Positions 1 through 6,660 of a DNA stretch of 11,482 nt are shown here, in pieces. Position 1 is the stretch's first letter, and every line of letters begins with the position of its first letter. This DNA is from Burkholderiales bacterium. GTDB lineage: Bacteria; Pseudomonadota; Gammaproteobacteria; Burkholderiales; SG8-41. The DNA lies in the NCBI GenBank assembly GCA_005800795.1, contig SYEN01000028.1, positions 1 to 11,482 of the forward strand. Reading direction: 5' to 3'. The translations under genes and the position numbers were made by a program. The notes beneath the pieces were generated by a model. The model did not search any database. It saw only the letters and a list, made by a program, of their open reading frames with translations, and had not been told where the DNA came from.

Positions 1-30
1 AAGGTAGGTTGGGGGCGCAGTGTCTCAAGT

Positions 31-65
31 GGCACTGTGTTATGGGTTCCCGCCTACTCGGGAAC
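31..65. repeat. Palindromic intergenic repeat, copy 1
   Basis: The core is an inverted repeat, GTTCCCG (46-52), 6-base loop, CGGGAAC (59-65). Together with its left flank, 31-57 matches the reverse complement of 7386-7412 with a single mismatch in 27 bases, so this is a dispersed repeat and not a chance hairpin. The TTCCCGC/GCGGGAA core resembles the short REP-like palindromes common between genes in Burkholderiales and Neisseriaceae. It lies just past the 3' end of the reverse-strand Bug gene that stops at 103, so it may also act as an RNA hairpin at the end of that transcript, although no T-tract follows. Confidence 0.75.
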
Positions 66-102
66 GACAGGGTTGGTGGCGTACGTCTGGGCTAGAGAGC
101 GC

Positions 103-1128
103 TTAGTTGTTATCCACCCGTGCGCCGGAATCCTTCACCGCCTTGGCCCACTTCACCATCTCCGTGCGTATCCACACGGCGAATTGTTCCGGGGTGTTGG
201 TGGTGACTTCGGCGCCAAAGTCGATCAGCCGTTCCACTTGTTCGCACGTGTTCATGGCACGCGAGACGCGCGTGTTTACACGTTGAACGAAATCTTTTGG
301 CAAACCCGCCGGCCCGACCAGACCATTAATGGTAGCGGCTTCCACGGTGGGGAAACCGGCCTCGGCAAACGTCAGGGCTTCGGGCATGGCTCGCGAACGT
401 TTGGCGCCAGTGTGCGCCAGCGCACGCAGCCGGCCGGCTGCGACGTGCGGTTTCGCAGTGCCCTGCACAATGAACAACATGGTGATCTGGCCGCCGAGCA
501 CATCACCAATCGCCTGCCCGCCACCCTTGTAAGGGATGTGCACAATGTCGATTCCGGCAGCGCTGCGCAGTTGTTCGCCCGCAAGATGAATCGCCGAGCC
601 GTTGCCGGCCGAGCCGTATACCAGCTTGCCCGGCTGCGCTTTCGCCAGCCCCACCAATTCCTTGACCGACTTTACCGGCACCGACGGATGCACCACCAGC
701 AACAACGGCGCAATCGCAATCAGCCCGATCGGCGTGAAGTCCTTCGGCGTTTCGTAAGGCACCCTGGATAACAAGCTTGGGTTGATCAGAAACGCCGCGT
801 CGATCATACCGATGGTGTGACCGTCCGGCGTGGCACGCGCCATCAATTGAGTACCGATCGTGCTGTTGCCGCCGCCACGATTGTCAATCACCACCTGCTG
901 GCCGAATTCCTCGGCGATATGCGGGCCGGCAATGCGCGACAACGTATCGGTCAGACCGCCCGGTACATACGGCACGATCAGCCGAATCGGGCGGGTAATC
1001 GGCGTCGCTGCGTTGGTGAGCGCTGGCGTTTGTGCATCCGCGGAAGGCATGCCAAGCATCAGCGGCAGCCCCATCAGCGAACAGCGGACAAGTCGATCAA
1101 GCAACGGGGGGAACGGCGTGTTTTTCAT
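103..1128 (-). CDS. Exported Bug-family (TctC-like) substrate-binding receptor
   Basis: This 341-residue protein has the full Bug / TctC architecture, a periplasmic Venus-flytrap receptor for carboxylates or other small organic acids. Residues 1-32 form a Sec signal peptide (Arg-containing n-region, hydrophobic core SLMGLPLMLGM, ADA cleavage site). The mature protein opens with the family motif PYVPGGLTD (53-61). It continues with DNRGGG near 82, YGSAGNGSAIHLAGE (171-185) and YKGGGQA (200-206), the loops that contact ligand in BugD/BugE-type structures. It ends in the usual KWAKAVKDSGAR tail. Length is normal. The ATG at 1128 is chosen because the signal peptide begins there, although only a weak purine stretch precedes it. 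No TctA/TctB genes are nearby, so the ligand and partner transporter are unknown. It is divergent from the TauD-type gene. Confidence 0.95.
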   Translation of the reverse strand: MKNTPFPPLLDRLVRCSLMGLPLMLGMPSADAQTPALTNAATPITRPIRLIVPYVPGGLTDTLSRIAGPHIAEEFGQQVVIDNRGGGNSTIGTQLMARATPDGHTIGMIDAAFLINPSLLSRVPYETPKDFTPIGLIAIAPLLLVVHPSVPVKSVKELVGLAKAQPGKLVYGSAGNGSAIHLAGEQLRSAAGIDIVHIPYKGGGQAIGDVLGGQITMLFIVQGTAKPHVAAGRLRALAHTGAKRSRAMPEALTFAEAGFPTVEAATINGLVGPAGLPKDFVQRVNTRVSRAMNTCEQVERLIDFGAEVTTNTPEQFAVWIRTEMVKWAKAVKDSGARVDNN

Positions 1129-1153
1129 CGGGGGACTCTTTCGCCAAAATCAT

Positions 1154-1183
1154 GGGATACCGCACTGCTGTTGGCAATGTCAA
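1154..1183 (-). promoter_or_regulatory. Candidate sigma-70 promoter for the 103-1128 gene
   Basis: On the reverse strand a perfect TTGACA -35 (1178-1183) is followed after 18 bases by TATCCC (1154-1159), a weak -10. The predicted transcript would start near 1147, about 20 bases before the ATG at 1128. The -35 is convincing, but the -10 matches only TAT of the consensus, so activator dependence is plausible. Confidence 0.4.
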
Positions 1184-1204
1184 GGCCGCGCAGCGCCGGC
1201 GTAC

Positions 1205-1234
1205 GGGCTGCATAGGGGCGGTAGGGGCTGCATA
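1205..1234. promoter_or_regulatory. Pair of 10-bp direct repeats, possible activator site
   Basis: The decamer GGGCTGCATA occurs at 1205-1214 and again at 1225-1234, with start-to-start spacing of exactly 20 bp, close to two helical turns. On the reverse strand the pair lies 22-51 bp upstream of the candidate -35 at 1178-1183, where an activator would sit. It is in the 222-bp divergent gap between a Bug receptor and a dioxygenase gene and could serve either. No regulator gene is present in the window. A functional role is inference. Confidence 0.3.
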
Positions 1235-1350
1235 CCGGTTGAATAGGTGCCTCGTAAGCGCCGCGGAAGCCCAGAGGCATAACTCACGCGCAGCGTCGAG
1301 GCCGCCCCCCGGTGGTAAACTTTCCCGCAGACGGTTCACTGGAGACTGCC

Positions 1351-2178
1351 ATGCTGGAAATCCGCCGTATGACGCCGCAAGTTGGTGCAATCGCCGAAGG
1401 GGTTGACGTTCGCACCATGAGTGAAGAAACGTTCGACACACTGTACCGTGCGTGGCTCGATTGCAATGTGCTGGTGGTGCGGGGGCAAAGTCTTCAACTC
1501 GGCGAGTTTCTCGCCTACAGCAAGCGCTTCGGTCGCATCGACCCGCATCCGTCGAAAAACACGCGGCACCCCGATTGCCCGGAAATCACACTGCTGGGCG
1601 TGAACAAGTTCGACGCCGACGGCAAGCTCAACATGGCGATTTATGCGCGCGGCGCTTCGGGCTGGCACACCGATGGCGCGTACGACTCGGTGCCGTTCAA
1701 GGCCACGCAACTCTACGGCGTGGCGATACCGAGCCGTGGCGGCAACACACTGTTTGCCAGCATGTATGCGGCCTACGACGCGCTGCCCGAGGCATTGAAG
1801 CTGCGCATTGCCGGGCGCATGGGTGCGTATGTATACGGCGGCCGGCGCAAGGCCAATGAACTGCTCAACCCCGAAGATCGAGACAAACAACCTGCGCTAC
1901 ACCCGTTGGTGCGCACGCATCCTGAAACAGGGCGCAAGGGGCTGTATTTCGACCCCGGCAAGATCCTGCGCGTCGAGGGGCTTCCTGAAGAAGAAAGCCT
2001 TGCGCTAATCGAGGAAATCACCGGTTACATGGTGCAGCCGCAATCGGAGTACCACCACCAGTGGAAAAAAGGTGACATCGTGATCTGGGACAACCGCTGT
2101 TCCTATCACAAGGCTGCGGGCGATTATCCACCGGAGGAGGACCGCATCCACTGGCGCGTGTCGATCAAGGAAGCATAG
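1351..2178 (+). CDS. TauD/TfdA-family Fe(II)/2-oxoglutarate-dependent dioxygenase
   Basis: The 275-residue cytoplasmic enzyme belongs to the family that couples 2-oxoglutarate decarboxylation to substrate hydroxylation, often releasing sulfite, an amine or a phenol. The iron ligands are visible: H106 and D108 in GWHTDGAY, and H253 in DNRCSYHKA. R265 and R269 lie 12 and 16 residues beyond the distal His, close to the arginines that bind 2-oxoglutarate in TauD and TfdA. The frame is open upstream to a GTG at 1312, but the ATG at 1351 has GGAG at 1341-1344 with good spacing, and homology to the family starts there. The gene is divergent from the Bug gene at 103-1128 and followed 78 bases later by another Bug receptor on the same strand, so the dioxygenase may act on an imported compound. 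The substrate (taurine, aryloxyacetate or other) cannot be told. Confidence 0.93.
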   Translation: MLEIRRMTPQVGAIAEGVDVRTMSEETFDTLYRAWLDCNVLVVRGQSLQLGEFLAYSKRFGRIDPHPSKNTRHPDCPEITLLGVNKFDADGKLNMAIYARGASGWHTDGAYDSVPFKATQLYGVAIPSRGGNTLFASMYAAYDALPEALKLRIAGRMGAYVYGGRRKANELLNPEDRDKQPALHPLVRTHPETGRKGLYFDPGKILRVEGLPEEESLALIEEITGYMVQPQSEYHHQWKKGDIVIWDNRCSYHKAAGDYPPEEDRIHWRVSIKEA

Positions 2179-2196
2179 GCGAATTAGCGGATTACA

Positions 2197-2223
2197 TTGT
2201 AAGTCATTGTTTTTAAACATAAT
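2197..2223 (+). promoter_or_regulatory. AT-rich gap with a possible promoter
   Basis: The 78 bases between the dioxygenase and the next Bug gene are much more AT-rich than their surroundings. TTGTAA (2197-2202) and CATAAT (2218-2223) could be -35 and -10 boxes with a short 15-base spacer. A second TATCCT lies at 2238-2243. No terminator hairpin is seen, so the downstream gene may be read both from the dioxygenase promoter and from its own. Confidence 0.25.
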
Positions 2224-2256
2224 TTAACCGAACAGAGTATCCTTCGACAATCTCTC

Positions 2257-3222
2257 ATGAAGCGAGCCACCGTTGTCGCGCTATCACTCCTCGGCTACGC
2301 CTTGCCCGCCGCCACATTCGCACAAGCGTTTCCGTCGAAAGCCATTGAGTTGGTCGTGCCGGGTGCGCCCGGCGCCGGCTCGGATGTGTTTGCGCGCGTG
2401 ATTGCCGATCTGATGCGCAAGGAAAAGCTGGTCACGCAGACCATCACGATCAACAACAAGGCGGGGGGCGGCGGCGCGGTGGGCGCGGCTTATGCGGCAC
2501 AAAAACGCGGCGATCCGTACGTGGTGGTGTCGTTTCCCACCGGCATGATGCTCACCGCCGCACAACGCTCCGGGCTCGACATCGGGCTGGACAAGTTTCA
2601 ACCGCTGGCGCTGCTCGGCTTTGATCTGAATTGTCTGATGGTGAATGCGGATTCGCCCTACAAGAGCGTGCAGGAACTGGTGGCCGCCGCCAAGGCGCAG
2701 CCCAAATCCATCAACGTGTCGATCGGCTCGGCCGGGTCGAGCAGCCACATGTTCGTCTACAAGCTGCAAAAACTGACCGGCGCACGCTTTAACGTGGTCG
2801 TCATGAAAAGTGGCGCGGAGTCAGTGACCGCGGTGCTGGGCGGGCACGTACACTGGAGCACGGGACAATTGAGTGATGCGATACCGCACGTCGAAACCGG
2901 CAAGATGCGCATCCTCGCCGTGGCTGCGCAGCAGCGCCTGGCACCCCTGGCGGCGATTCCTACCATGAAAGAACAGGGATTCGACATGCACATCGTGGCC
3001 GGCCGCGCCTTCGCCGCGCCCGCAGGCATCCCCAGGGATGCCGTGGCCTACTTCGATGCCGTGTTCGAGAAGGTTTACAAGAGCGCAGGCTGGCAGGAGT
3101 ACATGACGCGCAATCTGCTGGAGCCGGTGTTCATGAATAGCGCGAGTTACGGCCGCTATCTTGCCGCGCGCCAGCCCGAGTTCACGCAGTTTATTACCGA
3201 GATTGGGCTAGGCGGAAAATAA
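2257..3222 (+). CDS. Exported Bug-family (TctC-like) substrate-binding receptor
   Basis: The 321-residue protein has a Sec signal peptide (residues 1-22, core VVALSLLGYALPAATFA) followed by FPSKAIELVVPG, the typical mature start of a periplasmic Bug receptor. The first ligand loop reads PGAPGAGSD (35-43) in place of the usual PGGxxD. Further motifs are NNKAGGGG around 67, GSAGSSSH (157-164) and MKSGAES where most relatives have YKG. These changes make it a diverged member, closer to the TctC side of the family than the other copies here, and suggest a different ligand. It follows the dioxygenase gene on the same strand and is a plausible receptor for that enzyme's substrate. The ATG at 2257 has no clear Shine-Dalgarno, but the signal peptide fixes the start. 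Ligand unknown. Confidence 0.93.
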   Translation: MKRATVVALSLLGYALPAATFAQAFPSKAIELVVPGAPGAGSDVFARVIADLMRKEKLVTQTITINNKAGGGGAVGAAYAAQKRGDPYVVVSFPTGMMLTAAQRSGLDIGLDKFQPLALLGFDLNCLMVNADSPYKSVQELVAAAKAQPKSINVSIGSAGSSSHMFVYKLQKLTGARFNVVVMKSGAESVTAVLGGHVHWSTGQLSDAIPHVETGKMRILAVAAQQRLAPLAAIPTMKEQGFDMHIVAGRAFAAPAGIPRDAVAYFDAVFEKVYKSAGWQEYMTRNLLEPVFMNSASYGRYLAARQPEFTQFITEIGLGGK

Positions 3223-3256
3223 ACATTGCACCTTACGCCTCACGCCTGACGAAGAT

Positions 3257-4252
3257 TCAATCGATTTTCGCGCCCGACACCTTGACCACCTTCGCCCATT
3301 TGACGACTTCCGATTTGATGTAGTCAGCGTATTGTGCCGGCGTCATCGTCCACGGATCAGGGCCCTGATCGGCGAGGTATCTGGTCATCGCTGGTTCTTC
3401 TATGATTTTCACGATGGCGCCGTGCAGGCGTTCGATAATCGCGGCAGGCGTGCCGGCAGGCGCGACCAGCCCATTCCACCCGGCGGCTTCGAAACCCGCC
3501 ACACCCGCTTCTGCAATGGTCGGCACATCAGGCAACGCCTTGATGCGCACGGCGGTGCTCACTCCCAGCGCACGCAACTTTCCGGAGCGCACATGCGGCA
3601 CCGCCGACGGCGCTGTGGCAAAGGTCCGCGCAACTTGCCCTGACAGCAAATCCACCATCGCCGGTGGTGCTCCCTTGTACGGTACGTGCACCATGTCCAC
3701 GCCAGTCATGGTCTTGAACAACTCGCCGGTCAGGTGCGGCTGGCTGCCGTTGCCCGCCGAGCTGTAATTCAACTGCCCGGGCCGCGCTTTCGCATAGGCA
3801 ATGAATTCCCTCACCGACTTCACCGGCAGCGAGGGATGCACACTGAGTATTTGCGAAGTCGCCGCGACGTTGGTAATGGGCGCGAAATCACGCACCGGGT
3901 CGTACGCCAGTTTGTGATAAAGGCTGGGGTTGATCGCATGGATGGTGGATATTCCGAACAGCGTGTAGCCATCCGGCGGCGACTTGGCTGCCACTTCCGC
4001 ACCTATATTCGCACCCGCGCCGGGACGATTGTCGACAATCACCGGCTGCTTCCATTGCTCGGTTAATTTCTGCCCGATGGCGCGCACGAGAATGTCGGTG
4101 GTGCCGCCGGCAGGGAACGGCACGACGACACGCAAGGCTTTTTGCGGATAGGTCTGCGCATACAAAGGCAAAGGGAACGCGAACCAAGCAGGCAAGGCTG
4201 CAATAGCCAGCGCAGCGCAAGCAAAGATTTTGGGTTTCATCGGAGCTTTCAT
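3257..4252 (-). CDS. Exported Bug-family (TctC-like) substrate-binding receptor
   Basis: This is a textbook Bug receptor of 331 residues. Residues 1-32 are a signal peptide (core FACAALAIAALPAWFAFPLPLYA) ending just before QTYPQKALRVVVPF. Family motifs follow in order: PAGGTTD (47-53), DNRPGAGAN (near 75), SSAGNGSQPHLTGE and YKGAPPAM, closing with KWAKVVKVSGAKID. It acts in the periplasm, presumably presenting a carboxylate to a tripartite transporter encoded elsewhere. Two in-frame ATGs compete (4252 and 4240) and neither has a strong Shine-Dalgarno; the longer form is kept because both leave an intact signal peptide. The gene converges on the Bug gene ending at 3222 and is divergent from the isomerase gene, with a 74-base gap that must carry both promoters. 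Ligand unknown. Confidence 0.95.
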   Translation of the reverse strand: MKAPMKPKIFACAALAIAALPAWFAFPLPLYAQTYPQKALRVVVPFPAGGTTDILVRAIGQKLTEQWKQPVIVDNRPGAGANIGAEVAAKSPPDGYTLFGISTIHAINPSLYHKLAYDPVRDFAPITNVAATSQILSVHPSLPVKSVREFIAYAKARPGQLNYSSAGNGSQPHLTGELFKTMTGVDMVHVPYKGAPPAMVDLLSGQVARTFATAPSAVPHVRSGKLRALGVSTAVRIKALPDVPTIAEAGVAGFEAAGWNGLVAPAGTPAAIIERLHGAIVKIIEEPAMTRYLADQGPDPWTMTPAQYADYIKSEVVKWAKVVKVSGAKID

Positions 4253-4288
4253 TCGGCGGCTTTCATTTCAAGGGGCAGCGTCGGACAA

Positions 4289-4297
4289 TGCTATCCT
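4289..4297 (+). promoter_or_regulatory. Candidate extended -10 element for the isomerase gene
   Basis: TGCTATCCT (4289-4297) fits an extended -10 (TGn plus TATCCT). No good -35 is seen upstream, which is normal for extended -10 promoters. Transcription would begin near 4304, giving a leader of about 23 bases containing AAGGA at 4316-4320. This argues that translation starts at the GTG at 4327 and not at the ATG at 4288, which would lie upstream of the transcript start. Confidence 0.4.
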
Positions 4298-4326
4298 TCG
4301 CGCACCGCGTCACGCAAGGAAAAATC

Positions 4327-5034
4327 GTGATAGACACCTGGCAGCAAAAAATCGGCATCATCGTTCCCTCGTGGAACACGGTGATGGAGTATGAAACCCA
4401 ACGGCTGTGTTCGCTCGGCAATACGGGTGCATCGGTGCACGCCATGCGCATTCGCCACACGGCCGACACCGAGGAAAAACTCATGGGGATGTCCACGCAG
4501 GCGCCGGCAGCCGCGCAACTGCTGGCGCATGCCAAAGTCAACGTCATCGGCTACGGCTGCACGGCCAGCGGCTTTTTGCACACGCCCGCCGAAGACCGTG
4601 CACTGGCCGAACGCATCAAGGCGGAAACCGGCATTCCGTGCGCCACTTCGTCGCGCGCCATTGTCGATGGTTTGCGCGCGCTGGGCGCGAAAAAGTTAAG
4701 TCTTGCTTCACCCTACGCACCGTGGCTCAACGAGCGGCTCAAACAATACCTTACTGCCGACGGTTTTGGGGTACTGGCAATGCAGGGACTCGCCACAGAA
4801 GCGCACTCCACCATCACGCGCGAACGTATCCTCGCGCTGGTGGACGAAGTGGTACGCCCCGAAACGCAAGCGATTTTTATCAGCTGCTCGAACTTTCGCA
4901 CGCTCGACATCATCGACGGCATTGAGCAAAAGTACAACCTGCCCGTGGTCACCAGCAATGCCTCGATGATGTGGGCGATGCTGCGGCTGATGAACGACCA
5001 ACGTGATGTGCCCGGCGCGGGCCGGCTGTTCTAA
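4327..5034 (+). CDS. Maleate isomerase / arylmalonate decarboxylase-family enzyme (Asp/Glu racemase superfamily)
   Basis: The 235-residue cytoplasmic protein carries the features of maleate cis-trans isomerases, which convert maleate to fumarate through a covalent cysteine adduct. These are the N-terminal IIVPSWNTVMEYE stretch with N17, the first active-site cysteine C78 in GYGCTASG, Y130 in SPYAPWLNERL, and the second cysteine C187 in FISCSNFRT. Both cysteines being present argues against an arylmalonate decarboxylase, which keeps only the second. Hydantoin or Asp/Glu racemase activity remains possible. The start is GTG at 4327, with AAGGA six bases upstream; the frame continues to an ATG at 4288 but that extension is not family-like. 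It leads a two-gene unit with the signal-less Bug protein that starts at 5040, and is divergent from an exported Bug receptor, a context fitting dicarboxylate catabolism. Confidence 0.85.
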   Translation: MIDTWQQKIGIIVPSWNTVMEYETQRLCSLGNTGASVHAMRIRHTADTEEKLMGMSTQAPAAAQLLAHAKVNVIGYGCTASGFLHTPAEDRALAERIKAETGIPCATSSRAIVDGLRALGAKKLSLASPYAPWLNERLKQYLTADGFGVLAMQGLATEAHSTITRERILALVDEVVRPETQAIFISCSNFRTLDIIDGIEQKYNLPVVTSNASMMWAMLRLMNDQRDVPGAGRLF

Positions 5035-5039
5035 CTGTG

Positions 5040-5963
5040 ATGACCAACACCTACAGCAGCTGGGAGCCCGAACGCGAAATCGACATTCTGGCCGGCACGC
5101 CGCCTGGCGGCGGTCTGGATCGTACGGCACGCGCGCTGGCGGCGGCGCTGCTGTCGAATGGCGTCGCCTGCAAAGTCGTCAATGTGCCGGGCGACGGCGC
5201 ACGCCGCGTGTGGGCCAGCGTGGATGCGCGCGCGGGTGATCCGCACCTGCTGTGCATCAGCTCGCCCAATCTAGCAACGGATTTTCTTACCGGGTTAGCT
5301 GCGTTCAACCACGCCAACTACACGCCACTGGCTATTCTCTACAACGAATACATTGCCTTCGTTGTACGCAGCGACAGTTCGTACCGTAGCGCGGGCGACC
5401 TGCTGAAGCGGCTGCGTACCAATGCCGCAAAAGTTACCGTGGCCCTATCGACGGCAGCGGGCAATCCGAATCACATCGCACTGGCGCAAGTGATACGCCA
5501 CGCAGGCGGCGACGTGCGTGCACCGGTGATTCATGTGTTCGATTCTGCGCTGGACGCGGTGGCCGATGTGGTGGCGGGCATCGCCGATATCGCAGCGGTA
5601 ACCGCTGCCAGCGCGGTGAAAGAACTCGAAGCTGGCACGTTGCGCGCGCTGGCGGTATCGGCGCCCGCGCGGCTCAGCGGCTGGTATGGGCAGACCCCTA
5701 CGTGGATTGAAATCGGCACGCCATGCACGCTGGGCGCGTGGCGCGGCGCGCATGGTGCGCGCGGCCTCAGCGCGCCGCACATTGCATTCTGGGAACAGAC
5801 GCTCACCAAAGCCACGCAGGCTGCATCATGGGCACCGGAACTTGAGCGTCAAAGTCTATCGCCGATGCTGGTGACCGGCGCTGCGCTTGCCACCCATCTT
5901 GAACGAGAGCAAAACGACATGGCCACGATGCTCGCTGCGCTGGGGTTTGACTGCAGGGTATGA
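5040..5963 (+). CDS. Bug/TctC-fold protein lacking a signal peptide
   Basis: The 307-residue protein has the Bug fold throughout: ILAGTPPGGGLD (16-27, equivalent to the VPFxPGGxxD loop), LSTAAGNPNHIALAQ (136-150, equivalent to the GSAGNGS loop), VFDSALDA where relatives have YKGxxxA, GTLRALAVSAPAR and WRGAHGARGL. Unlike the other three copies it begins almost directly with the mature domain: only about ten polar residues precede EIDILAGT and none form a signal peptide. An in-frame TGA at 5004-5006 excludes a longer version. It should therefore be cytoplasmic. The start is ATG 5040 (or the adjacent GTG 5037), right after the isomerase stop at 5034 and with no Shine-Dalgarno, implying translational coupling. 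A role as intracellular binding partner or enzyme accessory for the isomerase product is inference; family membership is secure. Confidence 0.85.
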   Translation: MTNTYSSWEPEREIDILAGTPPGGGLDRTARALAAALLSNGVACKVVNVPGDGARRVWASVDARAGDPHLLCISSPNLATDFLTGLAAFNHANYTPLAILYNEYIAFVVRSDSSYRSAGDLLKRLRTNAAKVTVALSTAAGNPNHIALAQVIRHAGGDVRAPVIHVFDSALDAVADVVAGIADIAAVTAASAVKELEAGTLRALAVSAPARLSGWYGQTPTWIEIGTPCTLGAWRGAHGARGLSAPHIAFWEQTLTKATQAASWAPELERQSLSPMLVTGAALATHLEREQNDMATMLAALGFDCRV

Positions 5964-5994
5964 TCAACGCTTAAAACGTAGGTATCTGTTTTTA

Positions 5995-6021
5995 TTGATT
6001 ATTTTACAAGTACGTTATAAT
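5995..6021 (+). promoter_or_regulatory. Probable promoter of the 6071-6625 gene
   Basis: In an AT-rich stretch, TTGATT (5995-6000) and a perfect TATAAT (6016-6021) are separated by 15 bases. Transcription would start near 6028, about 43 bases before the ATG at 6071. The leader holds two overlapping small inverted repeats, GGCCT/AGGCC (6030-6034, 6046-6050) and GTGTA/TACAC (6042-6046, 6054-6058). The -10 is the best in the window; the spacer is short. Confidence 0.5.
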
Positions 6022-6070
6022 GTGTTCAGGGCCTGCGGCTGGTGTAGGCCGGTTACACTGGAAATGCTCT

Positions 6071-6625
6071 ATGAGAACGGAAGTACATGTACACGGTTCG
6101 ATATTTTTGTGTAAAGGCGTGCGCCTGAAGCAGGTCGAGCAGGCCTTGAAACCGTGGCTGGAATATCTGGATGTGGAGACACTCGCCGACGCGCACAGCC
6201 TGGAACGCGAAGAGCCAGGCATTGTGTTCGACGCGCAGGAACGCACCCTTAACATCTGCTGGACGGGCGAAGTCGGGCGCAATTTTCAGGACAAGCTCGG
6301 CACGGCCGTGCACAACATCGGGCCGCTGACCGAATACGCTTCTGAAGTCGAAGTCACGTACTACCCCGATCATGGCGACGACGAATTTTTTCAGGTGTTC
6401 GTCGGCCCCACGCCGGAAGCGATACACGAATTTCGCCGCCAGTGTGTGGTGGAAGACGCCACCAACCTGCTGTCGCGGCATCTGGGCAAGGCCGAAGTCG
6501 ATCAGGTCGCCAATCTCATCAGCGACATGTTCAGCAAGATTCAGCCCGCCAAGCAGCCGACATCGGAAAACAGTGGCTCCTCAACCGTGATACCGCTGCA
6601 CCCGCGCGGAAAGCACCTGCACTGA
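6071..6625 (+). CDS. Conserved-looking hypothetical protein, 184 aa
   Basis: I do not recognise a characterised family. The protein is soluble and acidic, with no signal peptide or membrane segment. It opens with a beta-strand-like MRTEVHVHGSIFL, has a helical stretch rich in Lys/Glu (20-35), a central ICWTGEVGRNF segment (62-72), then TEYASEVEVTYY and DGDDE-like HGDDEFFQVFVGPTPEAIHEFRR (101-123). A C-terminal helix (127-157) precedes a low-complexity polar tail. The well-ordered alpha/beta pattern and the VGPTPEAI segment recall a Burkholderiales-restricted domain of unknown function, but I cannot confirm that. The frame is open back to 6020, but ATG 6071 has GGAAA at 6060-6064 and lies downstream of the probable promoter. 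It stands alone, converging on the rhodanese gene with a 35-base gap. Confidence 0.75.
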   Translation: MRTEVHVHGSIFLCKGVRLKQVEQALKPWLEYLDVETLADAHSLEREEPGIVFDAQERTLNICWTGEVGRNFQDKLGTAVHNIGPLTEYASEVEVTYYPDHGDDEFFQVFVGPTPEAIHEFRRQCVVEDATNLLSRHLGKAEVDQVANLISDMFSKIQPAKQPTSENSGSSTVIPLHPRGKHLH

Positions 6626-6660
6626 GACTTGGCCCGGGTTTCTACCGAGAAGCGCGGGCA

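Noticed and set aside
37..771. 244-codon forward frame opposite the first Bug gene
   Set aside because: It is the antisense of a clear Bug receptor, starts inside the palindromic repeat and has shadow-like composition.
2284..2769. 161-codon reverse frame opposite the second Bug gene
   Set aside because: His/Arg-rich antisense shadow with no motif; the forward frame has a signal peptide and family motifs.
3223..3256. Possible terminator between convergent Bug genes
   Set aside because: The 34 bases contain repeated ACGCCT-like motifs but no stable stem and no T-tract.
4288..4326. Alternative upstream ATG start for the maleate isomerase-type gene
   Set aside because: It would lie before the likely transcript start, has no ribosome-binding site, and the GTG at 4327 has AAGGA at ideal spacing and begins at the family's conserved N-terminus.
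5975..6016. AACGTA...TACGTT inverted repeat spanning the promoter of the hypothetical gene
   Set aside because: Six-base arms separated by 30 AT-rich bases are expected by chance, and one arm overlaps the -10 box.
6632..6659. GCCCG...CGGGC hairpin between the convergent hypothetical and rhodanese genes, a possible bidirectional terminator
   Set aside because: Only a 5-bp stem with an 18-base loop and no T-tract on either side.
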